DNA from: Muscardinus avellanarius
Lineage: Eukaryota; Chordata; Mammalia; Rodentia; Gliridae
Assembly: GCA_963383645.1 (NCBI GenBank)
Contig: OY726567.1
Location: forward strand, 71,384,947 to 71,448,946
Reading direction: 5' to 3'
Length of the DNA stretch: 64,000 bases
Shown here piece by piece: positions 52,146-64,000 of this stretch (position 1 is its first letter; each line of letters opens with the position of its first letter). The notes under the pieces are model-generated. The model did not search any database, had not been told where the DNA came from, and saw nothing but the letters and a program-made list of their open reading frames with translations. A program made the translations under genes and the position numbers.

Positions 52146-53619
52146 CTGTTTATCTTCCTTCTTGCTCTCCTCCCTTCTGTCTGTCTATCCGGCAGATCCT
52201 GGGAGTACCCTTCCATGACCTGGACCTTGACAGGCAAACACACGTCCTCACCCAAGGCCCCAACGCGATCTCTCGTGTCACTGGGCTTGGGGTCCCAGAG
52301 GGTACGAAGTGGCCCAAGATGACAGACAGGATGGGACAGACCCAACTCTGGTGTCCCGGTTAAACATTTCCTGCTGGCAGAGTTGCCAATGCCCGACTGT
52401 CGCCTCAGTTTCCAGGGGGAGGATTTGCGAAGGCGCCAGCCTGGGGCTCGGAGCAGGACTGAGAGGCATCAATGTACAGAGAGGAGCCTGGTGCCAGGCG
52501 GCCTGGGAGGGGACAAGTGCAGGCTGCCTAGAGACCCACAGTGGCCGGGGCTTTAGGCCTCTTCCAGGGGCCCTGTGCTCTCTGCCAGAGAAACCGAGTG
52601 CAAACCCCAGCTTCCTCCTCCATGGGCCCTGCCTGCCCAGCCACTGGGGACAACACTGGGAGAATCCCTCTGTGGTCTGCAGGGTTGGAGAGTTGGGCAG
52701 GACCTGAGTGTCAGGAGGCAGGGTGCGCCAAAGACCCAAACCCTTACTGGGTCCCAGGGGGCCAGGGGCTGGGTGCACGGCAAGCACCTCATAAGCACAG
52801 TCTCCTACCATCCCGCAAGGCTGAGCCTGTGTTTCTCCTGTGACAGGTGAGGCAGCACAGATCAGGCAGGTCTCCTGGCCTGCGTCAGTTGGCATTCGGA
52901 TGATCTGAGGTCTGAGGTGCTTCCAGTGTGGGATGCTCACGCATGTCCTCCACGACTGGGCAGGTACGCTAAGGTGAAGAGAGGTGGTGTGGGACAGGTG
53001 CAGAGGGGGGGCGGGTAAGCGACAGGCAGAGAGGCTTTGGAAGACAGCGGAGCGAGGAGCCCAGCGACGGGGAAGTGACAACTCTGACAACTTCTTGGGC
53101 ACTGGCCTTGCCACCATCCATGGCACGGGAGCCTGGGCTGGTAGAAGGTGGGGATTCAGCTGGCTGCCCCTCCCTCAGGGCTGCCTCAGACCTCACGGTG
53201 TGGGGGCAGCTACCCCAGAGTCAAGGAGAGGAAGGAAGCAGTTTGCAAATCACTGGGCTGGCTCCCCTGAGATGAGTCACCACATCTGGCTCCCTCTGAA
53301 GGTCAAGGGACACCGCCCCTCACCAGGCCACTGGCAACATGTGGCACTCACCGGTCACTGCGCAACAAAGCCCCTCCCCAGGCCCAGCCGCTGTCTCGCG
53401 GAGCTTGTACGCATTCTAGGATGTGTTGAGTGTTGGGCCGGGGGGCCCCTGCAGCCACATGGTTCCGTAGTAAACGCAGGGACAGCTTCATTGGGCTGCA
53501 CAGGCAGGGACCCTAGGCACCCCTGGAGGGAAGGTGGCAGCCTCCTGGCCCCTAAGGACTGGAACCGGCCACAACAGGCTGACAGGGCTGTACCAACACA
53601 CTGACCCGGGCCGGAGCAT
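52146..53619. other. Unique GC-rich intronic sequence
   Basis: Nothing recognisable. The 282-codon minus frame (52278-53126), the longest in the window, has no domain, biased composition and open frames opposite. I treat it as a chance frame. Confidence 0.45.
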
Positions 53620-53720
53620 CAGGATGCTAACAGTGGCTACCTTTGAGAGGCAGGAGCCTAAGTGAACTGCTCTCTTCTTTTGGGTTTTCTGTATTTTCAA
53701 TAATCTATCAATACAAATGT
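53620..53720 (+). repeat. Possible old LINE-type 3' fragment
   Basis: GATGCTAACAGTGGCTACCT and TTTCTGTATTTTCAATAATC recall the end of an old LINE family. Weak. Confidence 0.35.
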
Positions 53721-54060
53721 TTCCCCATCGTCTCCCTGGAGGTAGTTGTCATGAGATCACAATCACTTCACTCAAAGAATCTTCAAGAATCCAGAGAAAA
53801 CTATGCCTTGTCACTTAAAAATGTCAATACGGTAAGTGATATGTTAACTAGTGACTGTTCTCAAGCACATCTTTATTTGCCTGATCTTTAAAAGAACGCG
53901 CATTTCTACAATGCATTAAATTAAACACCCATCAGTGATCCTGAGTTATTCGAAAGCACACAGAATTATACAAAAGCAAAGAAGTACATTTCTGATAGCT
54001 TATTTATCTAAAGACTTTGAGCGTTTGAATATTTATTTACTTATTCAAAGGTTTGAGTTT
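53721..54060. promoter_or_regulatory. AT-rich island 15 (candidate conserved non-coding element or repeat remnant)
   Basis: AAATGTCAATACGGTAAGTG, TACAATGCATTAAATTAAAC, GAATATTTATTTACTTATTC. May partly derive from the LINE-like sequence to its left, so weaker than the others. Confidence 0.3.
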
Positions 54061-55762
<1,702 letters not shown>

Positions 55763-55867
55763 ACAACAATAACGACAAAAGGAACCTGAATGAGAAGGAG
55801 CAGCTTAGAAGTCGCCTGACTTTCTGGTGAATGACAATAAAGTTACTATATTAAACATCAACCACTC

Positions 55868-56000
55868 AGAAGAAAACAGTGACTCCGAAGCTAGATGTTG
55901 GAGCCAGACGGCCCAGGTTCTGAAGTCTCGACTCTAGACCTGGCCTGGAGCCTTTTAGAATTTTAGTTCTCAGCCTGCAGAGTGACAATGGGAACCACCC
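55868..56000 (+). repeat. MIR element
   Basis: GTTGGAGCCAGACGGCCCAG, GTTCTGAAGTCTCGACTCTA and TAGTTCTCAGCCTGCAGAGT follow the MIR 5' and core order. Confidence 0.62.
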
Positions 56001-56499
56001 ACAGCCACCCCAAGTCACCAGTGGGCAGCTCTGGGGACTGGCCACGGCGTGGGGGTGCAACTGCTCCAATGCACTGGCAGATCGCAGGGGAGAGTGTTCT
56101 GGAAGAGGAGGCACTTCCTACAGGAGTCCGGGTCTGCAACGGAAGGCCGGGGCCCTCCATGCACCCTCCTCCTGGGTGATGTTGACATGTCAGGCTGTAG
56201 CCAAGTCCTTGCCAGGGGCTGGACACCTGCCCGCCAAGCAGGCATGGCATCCAGCACGTGGCAGATGCCGAGAAACAGGAAGGTAACAGGGGCTGGGATC
56301 ACTTTACGCCGAGGGGTTCCATCTGCCAGCCACCTCTGGATAAGACCACCGGTGAGGAGGGCTTCCCCTCAGCAGGGTCTGGGTAGGCTCCAAGCTCAGC
56401 TGCAAGGTGACAGCCAGCCCCACCCAAGCCGTTCTGACAGGGCCATTTAGAGTCCCTACCCCCTGCCATGGTTTACTGCTGCTAAGAGAGCCACAGACT
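56001..56499. other. Unique intronic sequence
   Basis: Nothing recognisable. Confidence 0.45.
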
Positions 56500-56625
56500 A
56501 TGCAAAGCCACCGGGAGGACGCACTATTACCATGAATCTCTCACCCAAGGTGCCTTCCGAGTAATTAAACCTTGATTTATCCCCTTGTTAATTACTGAGC
56601 CTGGCTCTACTTAAACTTGCCTGGA
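56500..56625. promoter_or_regulatory. AT-rich island 16 (candidate conserved non-coding element)
   Basis: GCACTATTACCATGAATCTC, GAGTAATTAAACCTTGATTT, CTTGTTAATTACTGAGCC. Two TAATTA-type cores 45 bp apart, repeat-free. Role inferred. Confidence 0.42.
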
Positions 56626-57394
56626 GCTGTCTTCTGAGCTGGTGCTTCCAGGAGTCCTGCCTGGAGCCCAGGAGGGGGAACCCCGCAGGCCCTGGCCCAC
56701 TGGCCCCTGGGTTGGCCACACCCAGCTGAGGCCTGCCCTGCCCAAGGTACAAGCTAGGGCTTCCACAAGCCTCCTGCTGTGGTGATGAGAGTTGAGGGTC
56801 CTTCCTCAGGCTCAATCACGGCACAGGGCGGCCAGCAACATGGCTGGGTGGAGAGAGAGAGGGGGCTGGTACCAGTTGCAGCAAGTGGTGAGGGGGCACA
56901 AGATTTCTGCTCCAAGGAGCCTGACCCCCGGAAGTGCCCAGGGAAAGGTGCCCCCGAGTCGGGATGGAGCGTGAATCCCATGGGACTCCATTCACCAGGC
57001 CCGGCACGAGTAGAGAGAGAGAAAAAGCCCAGGCCCACATGCCTGCCGGCTGGTCCACGGGAATAAGAAGGAACATCACAGTACTACAGGTCCAGGGGCG
57101 TGTGCAATCTGCCGGGTGGTTTCCTGGAGGAGGAGGGTGGGAATGAAGGCAACCAAGTGGAAACCAGAACCCCCTGAGTGACTGACGGAGAAAAACAGAC
57201 CCGGGCAGGACCAGCACCCCATCCTGGCTCTGCCGCCTCCACGTCCCCACTCTATCCAGGGTGGCACAGGCAGACAGCTTCAGATACTATCTCAAGAACC
57301 TCCCGCCCCCAGCCATCCATAGGGCTTGCGGATATCTGCATCGATGATATGAGCTCAGACCTCCCATGTCACGTGTACAAACTCCCTTTACCAC
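56626..57394. other. Unique GC-rich intronic sequence
   Basis: Nothing recognisable. Confidence 0.45.
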
Positions 57395-57478
57395 CATGGG
57401 GACGAATGTGCTCCCTGTTTTACAGAATCAGGCTCAAAGAGCTTCACCACCTGGCTGCAGGCTCGGAGGGCCAAGGCA
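57395..57478 (-). repeat. MIR element
   Basis: CTCCCTGTTTTACAGAATCA, GGCTCAAAGAGCTTCACCAC follow the antisense MIR (CCATTTTACAGATGAGG...GGCTCAGAGAGGTTA). Confidence 0.6.
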
Positions 57479-57734
57479 GGCTGCTGCTGCCCTTGCTGCC
57501 TCTCGTACTGTGGATGCGCAGCCTGCCGCAGAACCTGGTTCTGAGGGAGGAGTGCTGATTCCAGGTGCCGTGGGGGGAGATGCAGCCTGACAAAACCCAG
57601 AAAGGCCGTGTGATGGCCATCTACCTGCGGGCCATGGCCCTCTGCCCGCTGGCCCTGCCCTGGCCGCGCCTCCATTCATCATCTGGGCACCTGGCGGACA
57701 CCGCTGCCTGTAGCTGAGAGCCCCTCCGACAGGA
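57479..57734. other. Unique intronic sequence
   Basis: Nothing recognisable. Confidence 0.45.
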
Positions 57735-57820
57735 TGAAGCTCAGAGCTCTTGATTAATGGAGTAATCGGACTATGAAATCAAAAGGTTAATTGGCAGCTC
57801 TGACCCAAGTATTCTTCCCA
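57735..57820. promoter_or_regulatory. AT-rich island 17 (candidate conserved non-coding element)
   Basis: TCTTGATTAATGGAGTAATC, GGACTATGAAATCAAAAGGT, TTAATTGGCAGCTCTGACC. Repeat-free. Role inferred. Confidence 0.4.
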
Positions 57821-58329
57821 CGGCCCTCGGCCAGTCCTCCCTAAGGTAGAGCGGTCAGCAGGAGCAAGCCCACATACAGAAGGAAAAGCTCACTGACCAC
57901 ACTCCCGAGGCGATATTTCAGCCCTGTCAGGGACCGCACCGCCTTTAATCTATCTCAGATATCCAATGGGGAAAACTCAGTCTCAGTAATAAGTGCGCCT
58001 GACCTTGGAGAGGGAAATGGCCCCCTCTGGTGCAGTTGACAGACCCCTGAAGCAGGCTGAGCTCAGGTGCGCAGGAGGCCCATACCCACAGCTGGTCGGT
58101 GAGCATCCCCGGGAGAGACGTAGGTGACCGAGTGCAGGGGGAGGTGCCAGCCCACCCCAGGCACCTGCTAACGAGGTCAGCCCATGGGAGGCCACACCTC
58201 ACAGAGGGGGCCTGGCCCCACTGTACTGGTGTGCGGTGAGGCCCTTCTCACCAAGCAGGTCTTGGGGTGACTGGGGGCGCCTGAGATTGCTCGCTCCCAC
58301 TCGGGGCACTGCAAAGTCAGTGTTCTGAC
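57821..58329. other. Unique intronic sequence
   Basis: Nothing recognisable. CCTTTAATCTATCTCAGATA near 57945 may belong to the same class as the islands. Confidence 0.4.
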
Positions 58330-58420
58330 CTCTCCGCTATTCTTGTAGTTCAACAGCTTACATAAACGCGAATGAATAATTCACACGACGGTCTAGATTA
58401 AATAAATAAGAGATGGGTTT
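58330..58420. promoter_or_regulatory. AT-rich island 18 (candidate conserved non-coding element)
   Basis: GCGAATGAATAATTCACACG and CTAGATTAAATAAATAAGAG. Repeat-free. Role inferred. Confidence 0.35.
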
Positions 58421-59855
58421 CCACCTTGGAAACGTCACTTGTTGTCTTGCCTGTGGCTCTCAGGCAGCCTCATTTTGCGAGACGGGGAGCCAGGCTTCCC
58501 CTGGGCTGGGCTCTGCGGGCTCTGGATGGCCTCCTCCCAGACCCAGAAATCAGGAGGCCAGAGGTCCTGGGGCCCGTGGTGATCTCCTCCTGGCCCTGGG
58601 GAGGCTGTTTGGTGACATGAATGTGGGACAGCCTAGGTGGCCCTGTCAGAATCATCTAGAAGCTAGAGGGCCCAGCAGCCTTGCCTCTGCGTGCACGTCC
58701 AAGGCCATTTGCTGTGCTGGGTAGCAGCACAGACAGCCTGCAACCAAGACCCCAGCTACCGGCAGCCCTACTGCGGGGAACCCCTCTCCCCCAGCCTCTC
58801 AGGCCAGGCCCAGGCCCAAGTCCAAGTTCTTGGAGGAGGCCGCTGAGGCCCTCCCAGCCAGGGCTGCTCCCCACACCATTACTGGCCATTTCCACCTGGA
58901 ACCCAAGCTGTAGCATGGCCTGTGGAGATGGCCATGAGATGCCAGTTGCCACCATCCCCTGGACCTGTGCCCAGCACCTCAGATCCTGTTCCTCCTGACC
59001 ACCGGCTCCCTCCCTCCTACTGTACTTTGCAGGGGCAGGCCTGGGTCTGAGCGGCTCTCAGCGAGTCCTGGGGAGGACAGCAAGAGGAACGAGTGTGGCA
59101 GGTGACAAGTGGGCTGTGGAGAGGAATACGACTGCTTTTCCACGTCCAGAGCCGGGAACCAGGGAGGCAGCAGCTGCTCAGGCTGGGGAGGACTGCAGGT
59201 ATACCAGGCCTGGTCCCGAGCCCTGCCCTGGAAGCTCGGCCCAGGCCCGCTGGCTGTCCTTGACCATGCCTCGGGAGGTTGTGGGCTAGCTCTGACTTGC
59301 CACCTTGCCACCACCTCTTAGCCCCACCCGGCCCCTCCTGGAATGACAGAAGATAGCCGTGAACATCCTGAAGGACACAGGACAAAAATAACCCATACTC
59401 TGTCAGGTAAAGGCTAGCGGGGAAGAGCGCTCCTGCTTGAGAGTGGAGATGTCAGGATAAAGGAGCGTTTACGTGCTCAAATCTCTGGAGACCCTGCCCT
59501 CAGCCTGAAGTCTGGCTGATGCTCGTGAGGCAGGTAGAGGAAGCGTGAGGCAGGCAGGTGCTTGGAGAGGAGCAGGGGCTCGTGGCCACCCCATGCGCTT
59601 GGGCCCTTCACTGATGGAAGGACTGGATGGGGGGGGGCACTATCTCCTTTGGCCTCACACCTGCCCGCATCTGTTTGTGCCTGGTCCTGGGCCATCCTAG
59701 CTGTGTCACCTCCGGCTCTCTGCTGGCCACTTTGACAGGCTCTGGGGTCCAGCCTTCCAGCAGGAGGAAGGAAAGACCTGGCACTTTTCTCCTTGGGGTG
59801 CTGAGGACCAGGCAGACAAGACAGATGTAGAAACACTTCCAAAAACGCAAATGAC
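58421..59855. other. Unique GC-rich intronic sequence
   Basis: Nothing recognisable. Confidence 0.45.
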
Positions 59856-59990
59856 AGCTGGATACAGTGGCTCAAGCCTGTAACCACCACTTGGAAGGTT
59901 GAGACAGGAGGAGAGCAGGTTGGAGACCCACCTCAGTGACACAGCAAGACCCTCAGAAACTTAGCAAGACCCTGTTTTAAAAAATATGGC
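59856..59990 (+). mobile_element. SINE B1-like monomer
   Basis: CAGCTGGATACAGTGGCTCA to GACCCTGTTTTAAAAAATAT. Confidence 0.83.
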
Positions 59991-59995
59991 TTTTT

Positions 59996-60192
59996 CCGGG
60001 CGTGGTGGCGCACGCTTGTAATCCCCGCGCTTGGGGGATGGAGACAGGAGGATCGTGCAGGTTTGAAGCCAGTTGTGCTGGCTTAAGAGACCCTGTTTCC
60101 AAATAAAAAAGTATGAAATACATCTAGGAGTGGCCCCTGGTCCTAAGGCCTCTATGAGGAGAGGCCTCTCGAGCCAGCCCCAGTACCCCCAC
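59996..60192 (+). mobile_element. Young B1-ID SINE, 3' end rearranged
   Basis: CCGGGCGTGGTGGCGCACGC; the B1 part is near-identical to the other young copies, but the ID part is diverged (GAGTGGCCCCTGGTCCTAAG) and ends CCAGCCCCAGTACCCCC with no A tail. Confidence 0.88.
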
Positions 60193-60476
60193 TCTGGGCC
60201 TCTCAAGGAATGCTCCAACAGGTGGGACTGGGTTGACCTATGTCTGTGCTCCAGAACAATTCCAGTCAGAGCTGAGGCACCTGCTGGTCATGCGGGCACT
60301 GCGGTGGGTCCCGTAACACTGAGGTGGCTGCGTGGGCAGGGCCTCACTGAGAAGGCCCCAGACGATGCTGCTCCGTGGGCTGAGGCCTGTCCCCACCACA
60401 GTCACCCAGCTCTGATCAGGCTCTGCACAGCCGGCCTGGAGGCTGAACCAGGCCACCGGTCCCAGCTTTAAAATCA
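60193..60476. other. Unique intronic sequence
   Basis: Nothing recognisable. Confidence 0.45.
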
Positions 60477-60762
60477 GTGTGGTCTCTCCTTGTGTGTGCT
60501 GTCTTTGCTGTTTTCTTCACAGTATGCACCTTGTCACCAAGAAAGCAACTTGTAACAAGCCTTTGCTTAACAGTTCAAATACTGTTACGTCCACATATGA
60601 AAGTTATCACTACCAATCTCGCTAACTTGCGTGGGATCGGGAGGAAGGAGAACAGGGCGGGGCAGGGCGGGAGCACACCAAGTGACCTGCACACTTTGAA
60701 TCTCGCTGTGTTTTGTAGTTTCAATGCACCAATGAAAGTATAAAAAGAAAAGAAAAGTATAA
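60477..60762 (+). mobile_element. Rodent L1 3' terminus
   Basis: TTTGAATCTCGCTGTGTTTT, AGTTTCAATGCACCAATGAA and AAGTATAAAAAG tail, the same terminus as at 43770-43845. 5' truncated. Confidence 0.7.
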
Positions 60763-60765
60763 AAA

Positions 60766-60935
60766 GATGTGGTGGTACACACCTCTAATCTCAGTATTTG
60801 GGAGGCTGAGACAGGAGTGCGAATTCAAGGCTAGCCTCAGCAACAGTCTGTGATTCATGAAAAGGGGGGGGGGGTGCAGGTATGTAGCTCAGAGGCAGAA
60901 TGCCCCTGGGTTCAAGCCTCAGGGCCACACACACA
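60766..60935 (+). mobile_element. B1-ID SINE, shortened
   Basis: GATGTGGTGGTACACACCTC; G-run at 60864-60873; ID part ATGTAGCTCAGAGGCAGAAT. Confidence 0.88.
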
Positions 60936-61084
60936 AAATCAATCCATCATAGTGGATCGGGTTCCAGGAGGTAGAGGACACCGCAGGAGGCAGGTCCTGG
61001 GTGAGGAAGGGGGTGACAGGGCGTGCTCTGGAAGGGTTTACCTGGCCCCTGGCCCTTCTCTTCCTCTGTCTCTGCTTCCTGGTC

Positions 61085-61265
61085 GCCAAGGGGTAAGCAG
61101 TCTCTGCTACACCCTTCTGCCATCATGTTCTGCTTCATCTCAGGCCCAGCACAAGGGAGAGAGCTGACCATGGACCCAAACCTCTGAAACCATGAGTGGA
61201 AATAAATCCTCCTTCCTCTAAGCTGTTTTGGTCGGGTGTTCTGGCACAACAGTTGATTAACATAC
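61085..61265 (+). mobile_element. Rodent MaLR-type LTR, 3' part
   Basis: CCATCATGTTCTGCTTCATC, GCTGACCATGGACCCAAACC, TCTGAAACCATGAGTGGAAA, TAAATCCTCCTTCCTCTAAG and GTTTTGGTCGGGTGTTCTGG match MaLR LTR R/U5 sequence, including an AATAAA signal. Confidence 0.72.
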
Positions 61266-61760
61266 CAAGCAACACGGTGCTCCAGGGAGTGTGGTGAGTC
61301 ACCAGCCACCAGCAGACTCCGCACTGTCACCTGTGTGGACAGCAGCGAGGTCTCCGCAGCCCTGGCCAGCCCCAGCCTCACATCCTTCCCTGAAGGGGCT
61401 AGGAAGCCTACCCAGGGACACCCACTCAGATGTCATATGTCCTCCTCCAAAAGAGAACCAACAGGACAGTAAAGAACGACTTCTGATAGGAAAGACGGAA
61501 AGAAAACACGGAAAAAAAACACATCTTGGAGAAGAAAGAAGACTCAAACATAACAGCAACAAGCTCTGCCTCACTAGAAGGAGAGAGAAACCAGGCTGGG
61601 AGGAGATGATGCTGACAGGAAGAAGGACATACTGTCACAGGTAGAAACCTCTTGATAGAGGATCAGAGGGCAAAGGAAAAACAAAACAAGACAAAAACCA
61701 GAAAGTGCCCCCTCATAGGAAATCAAAGGAAGAGAGAACAGCAAAGAGAAATAAGACAAA
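61266..61760. other. Unique, purine-rich intronic sequence
   Basis: Adenine-rich on the plus strand from 61440. Possibly an eroded LINE but nothing diagnostic. Confidence 0.4.
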
Positions 61761-62165
61761 GCCGAGCATGGTGGTGCACACCTGTAGTTCCAGTACTTGA
61801 GAGGCTGAGACAGGAGAATTGAGGGTTCAAGGCCAGCCTCAGCAACTCAGCAAGACACTATTTCACTTTGTTTTTTCTTTGCAGTACTGGGGATGGAACC
61901 CAGGGGCATTCTACCTCCGAGTTACACCTCAGCCCTATTTTTTATTCTTTATTTTGAAACAGGGTCTCACTGAATTGCAAAGGGCCTCACTAAGTAGCTG
62001 AGGCTGGCCGCGAACCTGGGTCCTCCTGTCTCAGCCTCCCAAATGCTGGGATTACAAGCGTGTGCTACCACGCCCGCCATGCAAGACACTATTTCAAAAC
62101 AAAAATTAAGAGGGTTGAGGAAATAGTTTGGAGGTAGAATACCCCTTGACTTAATCTCTCCCCCA
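61761..62165 (+). mobile_element. B1-ID SINE split by an antisense SINE
   Basis: B1 part 61761-61865 (GCCGAGCATGGTGGTGCACA), continuing at 62097-62165 with a diverged ID part. Confidence 0.9.
61866..62080 (-). mobile_element. Antisense B1-ID SINE with perfect 16-bp target-site duplication
   Basis: GCAGTACTGGGGATGGAACC (ID) to GTGTGCTACCACGCCCGCCA (B1). GCAAGACACTATTTCA is at 61850-61865 and 62081-62096. Confidence 0.95.
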
Positions 62166-62179
62166 AAAAGGTACAGGTA

Positions 62180-62310
62180 GGGGTAGGCTGAGACAGGAGG
62201 GTCACAAGTTAGAGACCAGCCTCAGCAACTAAAGAGACCCTGTTTAAAAAAAAAAAATAGGCCTGAGGGTGTAGCATCAAGCCCTGATTTCAACTCCCAG
62301 TTCTACACCT
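62180..62310 (+). mobile_element. SINE, 5' truncated and diverged
   Basis: GTAGGCTGAGACAGGAGGGT; ID part GGCCTGAGGGTGTAGCATCA lacks its A-box copy. Confidence 0.75.
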
Positions 62311-62383
62311 GCATGTGTGTGTATGTGCGCGTGCACGCACGTACACACACACGGGGAAGAAGGGAGGAAGAAGATAAGATTCA

Positions 62384-62720
62384 AGGAGTGCAAATATTCA
62401 AATAACAGAATTTCATGAAGAGATTATAGAACATGGGAAGGAAGAAGTTACGGATGGGATCATAAGAAAAACACGAGACTGAAGGGTGAGGATTTCCAGG
62501 GCACTGAACTCCCAGCACAGTGAGTGCTGGGGCCAGGCCAGCCGAGCGCTATACACCTCAGGACATGCGCACAGAGCAAAGCAAAAAGCGTCAGAGAGAA
62601 GGGAACAAAATGTATCTTCCCAAGGGATGGGGAAGCCAAGCTGGCTCTGGCTGTCACTGACAGCGGTGTTCATAGGCTCCAAACTGAAATGGTGTACTCG
62701 CTGCAGGCACAAGTCTGGGC
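62384..62720 (+). mobile_element. Possible old L1 fragment
   Basis: AAATAACAGAATTTCATGAA and GATTATAGAACATGGGAAGG resemble an old L1 5'-side block. Weak after about 62500. Confidence 0.45.
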
Positions 62721-63631
62721 TAGATGAGGGCACCCCAGAGGGTCCTGGACCCTTAGCCTCTGGAAGATGCCAACAAGGGGAGGAAGGACCCAGAAAGAGA
62801 GACCTACAGGGATGGTGAAGTTACTGAACCAAGGGTGAGGATGATCGCGGCAGGAAGTGCGGGGAAGGTGCCTGGCGGGCGGCGAGGGTCCCCCAAACCG
62901 CCCTCAGAGCGGAATCGGTTCTGATCCTGGGGCCAGGGCCCCCAGAGGGCACAGCTGGGGAGAAGAATCCAGGGCAGAGCTGACAGCCTGCGTGTCTCCA
63001 AGCACTGAGAGGAGTCTAACAGCTCCTCCAGCATATCAGACATATCCACATGGAAACCCAAGCAAATGGAAGAACGCAACACAGGTTAATCTAGGACCTC
63101 ATCCCCCCACCCCGTGCCTCAAATATGAGGAAGGAGGACACCAACACCCATGAAGTCACACACCTCAAAGCCTCAACACTAACCCCACCAGAGGCGCCAG
63201 GGTGGCTGTGGAGAGGGAGGACAGTGTGTAGCTGCAAGCATGCTCACACTGGAGAAAGAGCGGACGCTCCACTTCCGCCTAACGCCCTGAGAATGGCTGC
63301 AGGGCTGGCTCGCTGAGGATGGATGGGCTGGACGCCATGGGCGTGGGTCCCCCCCAGCAGGGTGCCGAGGGTGCTTCCTGTTCGCCTGTATGCCTGTGGC
63401 AGCATGGCAATTTCTACTGAACACTTAGGAGGAAACAATGTAAGCGTGAGTGGAGCCATCCTGAGGAGAAAGGATCAGCAGGGTGAGCTTCCTTGTGCCT
63501 GGAAAGGGAGAAGAAAAACCTGCATGTCAAGGCTGGTAGGAGGCGCTCACGCCCACCCTGGCTATGGATAAGGAAGATCTAAGAGTGAGCGCTGGAGCCA
63601 GGCATGCGGGGTAATGCACGCCTGGAATCTG
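62721..63631. other. Unassigned intronic sequence
   Basis: Nothing certain. May include eroded LINE. Confidence 0.4.
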
Positions 63632-63800
63632 GGGTGGTGCACACCTGTAATCCCAGTACTTGGGCAGCTGAAACAGGAGAATCACAGCCTTCGTAACTTA
63701 GCAAGACCCAGGTTCTTTAAAAAAAAAAAAAAGGGCTGGGGATATAGCTTGGAGGTAGAACACCCTTGGGCTCAACGACTCCAACAACCCCCCCCAACAC
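63632..63800 (+). mobile_element. B1-ID dimeric SINE, tail C-rich
   Basis: GGGGTGGTGCACACCTGTAA; ID part GGATATAGCTTGGAGGTAGA. Ends CAACCCCCCCCAACAC. Confidence 0.87.
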
Positions 63801-63845
63801 ACACAATGTAAGCACAGACCTAGGGGCTCAAAAGAGCATCCCTGT

Positions 63846-64000
63846 AGCCAGGCGTGGTGACCCACGCTTGTAATCCCAGCATTTGGGAGGCGGTGACAGG
63901 AGGATCCGGGTTCGTGAACAGCCTCAGCTACTTAGCGAGGCCCTTTGCAACTCAGTGACACCCTGTTTCAAAATAAAGAATAAAAAATAGGGCTGGGGGT
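63846..64000 (+). mobile_element. B1-ID SINE cut by the window edge
   Basis: GCCAGGCGTGGTGACCCACG; the ID part begins GGGCTGGGGGT at the last bases. Confidence 0.9.

Noticed and set aside
52278..53126. Longest open frame in the window (282 codons, minus)
   Set aside because: No domain or signal recognised, Pro/Ser/Leu-rich GC-driven composition, and long frames open on the opposite strand. Not a gene.

Overview
The window is mammalian nuclear DNA, almost certainly from the squirrel family (Sciuridae: ground squirrel, marmot or tree squirrel). The main evidence is roughly 60 copies or pieces of a two-part SINE. Its left half is B1/7SL-like and its right half is ID/tRNA-Ala-like, the MEN/STRID type known from sciurids. 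Several groups of copies are nested inside one another. There are also rodent-type L1 3' ends, MaLR LTRs and eroded MIR copies. No bacterial-style gene organisation is present, and nearly all open frames are chance frames or repeat-borne.

One protein-coding exon is recognisable: 55233-55423 on the minus strand. It has good splice sites and encodes 63 residues of the C-terminal domain of MAD1L1, the MAD1 spindle-checkpoint protein, including the RLK motif. By comparison with the human protein from memory it is the penultimate coding exon. I could not find the last coding exon (about 52 codons) to its left or any earlier exon to its right. The simplest reading is that 1-55232 is one very long 3' intron of MAD1L1 and 55424-64000 is the 3' part of the preceding intron.

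Layout: 0.3-4.6 kb is two old L1 3' ends riddled with SINEs. 4.6-11.3 kb is mostly unique, GC-rich DNA with several AT-rich islands. 11.4-13.9 kb is nested SINEs and an antisense L1 end. 14-20 kb is unique DNA with islands and scattered SINEs. 20.2-21.1 kb is an antisense MaLR fragment. 22-32 kb is mostly unique, with a MaLR LTR, SINEs and a long homopurine tract. 32.2 kb holds a tRNA-Gly 5'-half retrocopy, followed by a 33-bp minisatellite. 33-41 kb is unique DNA with SINEs and a ~79-bp degenerate repeat. 41.4-44.6 kb is a three-layer nest of an old L1, a younger L1 and SINEs. 44.6-53.6 kb is unique DNA with another L1 end. 53.7-59.8 kb surrounds the exon. 59.9-64 kb is again repeat-rich.

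The most interesting non-repeat signal is a series of about twenty short AT-rich islands (80-460 bp) in an otherwise GC-rich intron. They carry repeated homeodomain cores (TAATTA, ATTAAT), GATA, MEF2 and FOX-like motifs, and little recognisable repeat sequence. They look like conserved non-coding elements, which would make this intron a regulatory block rather than filler. That is inference; no alignment could be run. I found no convincing undescribed protein system.
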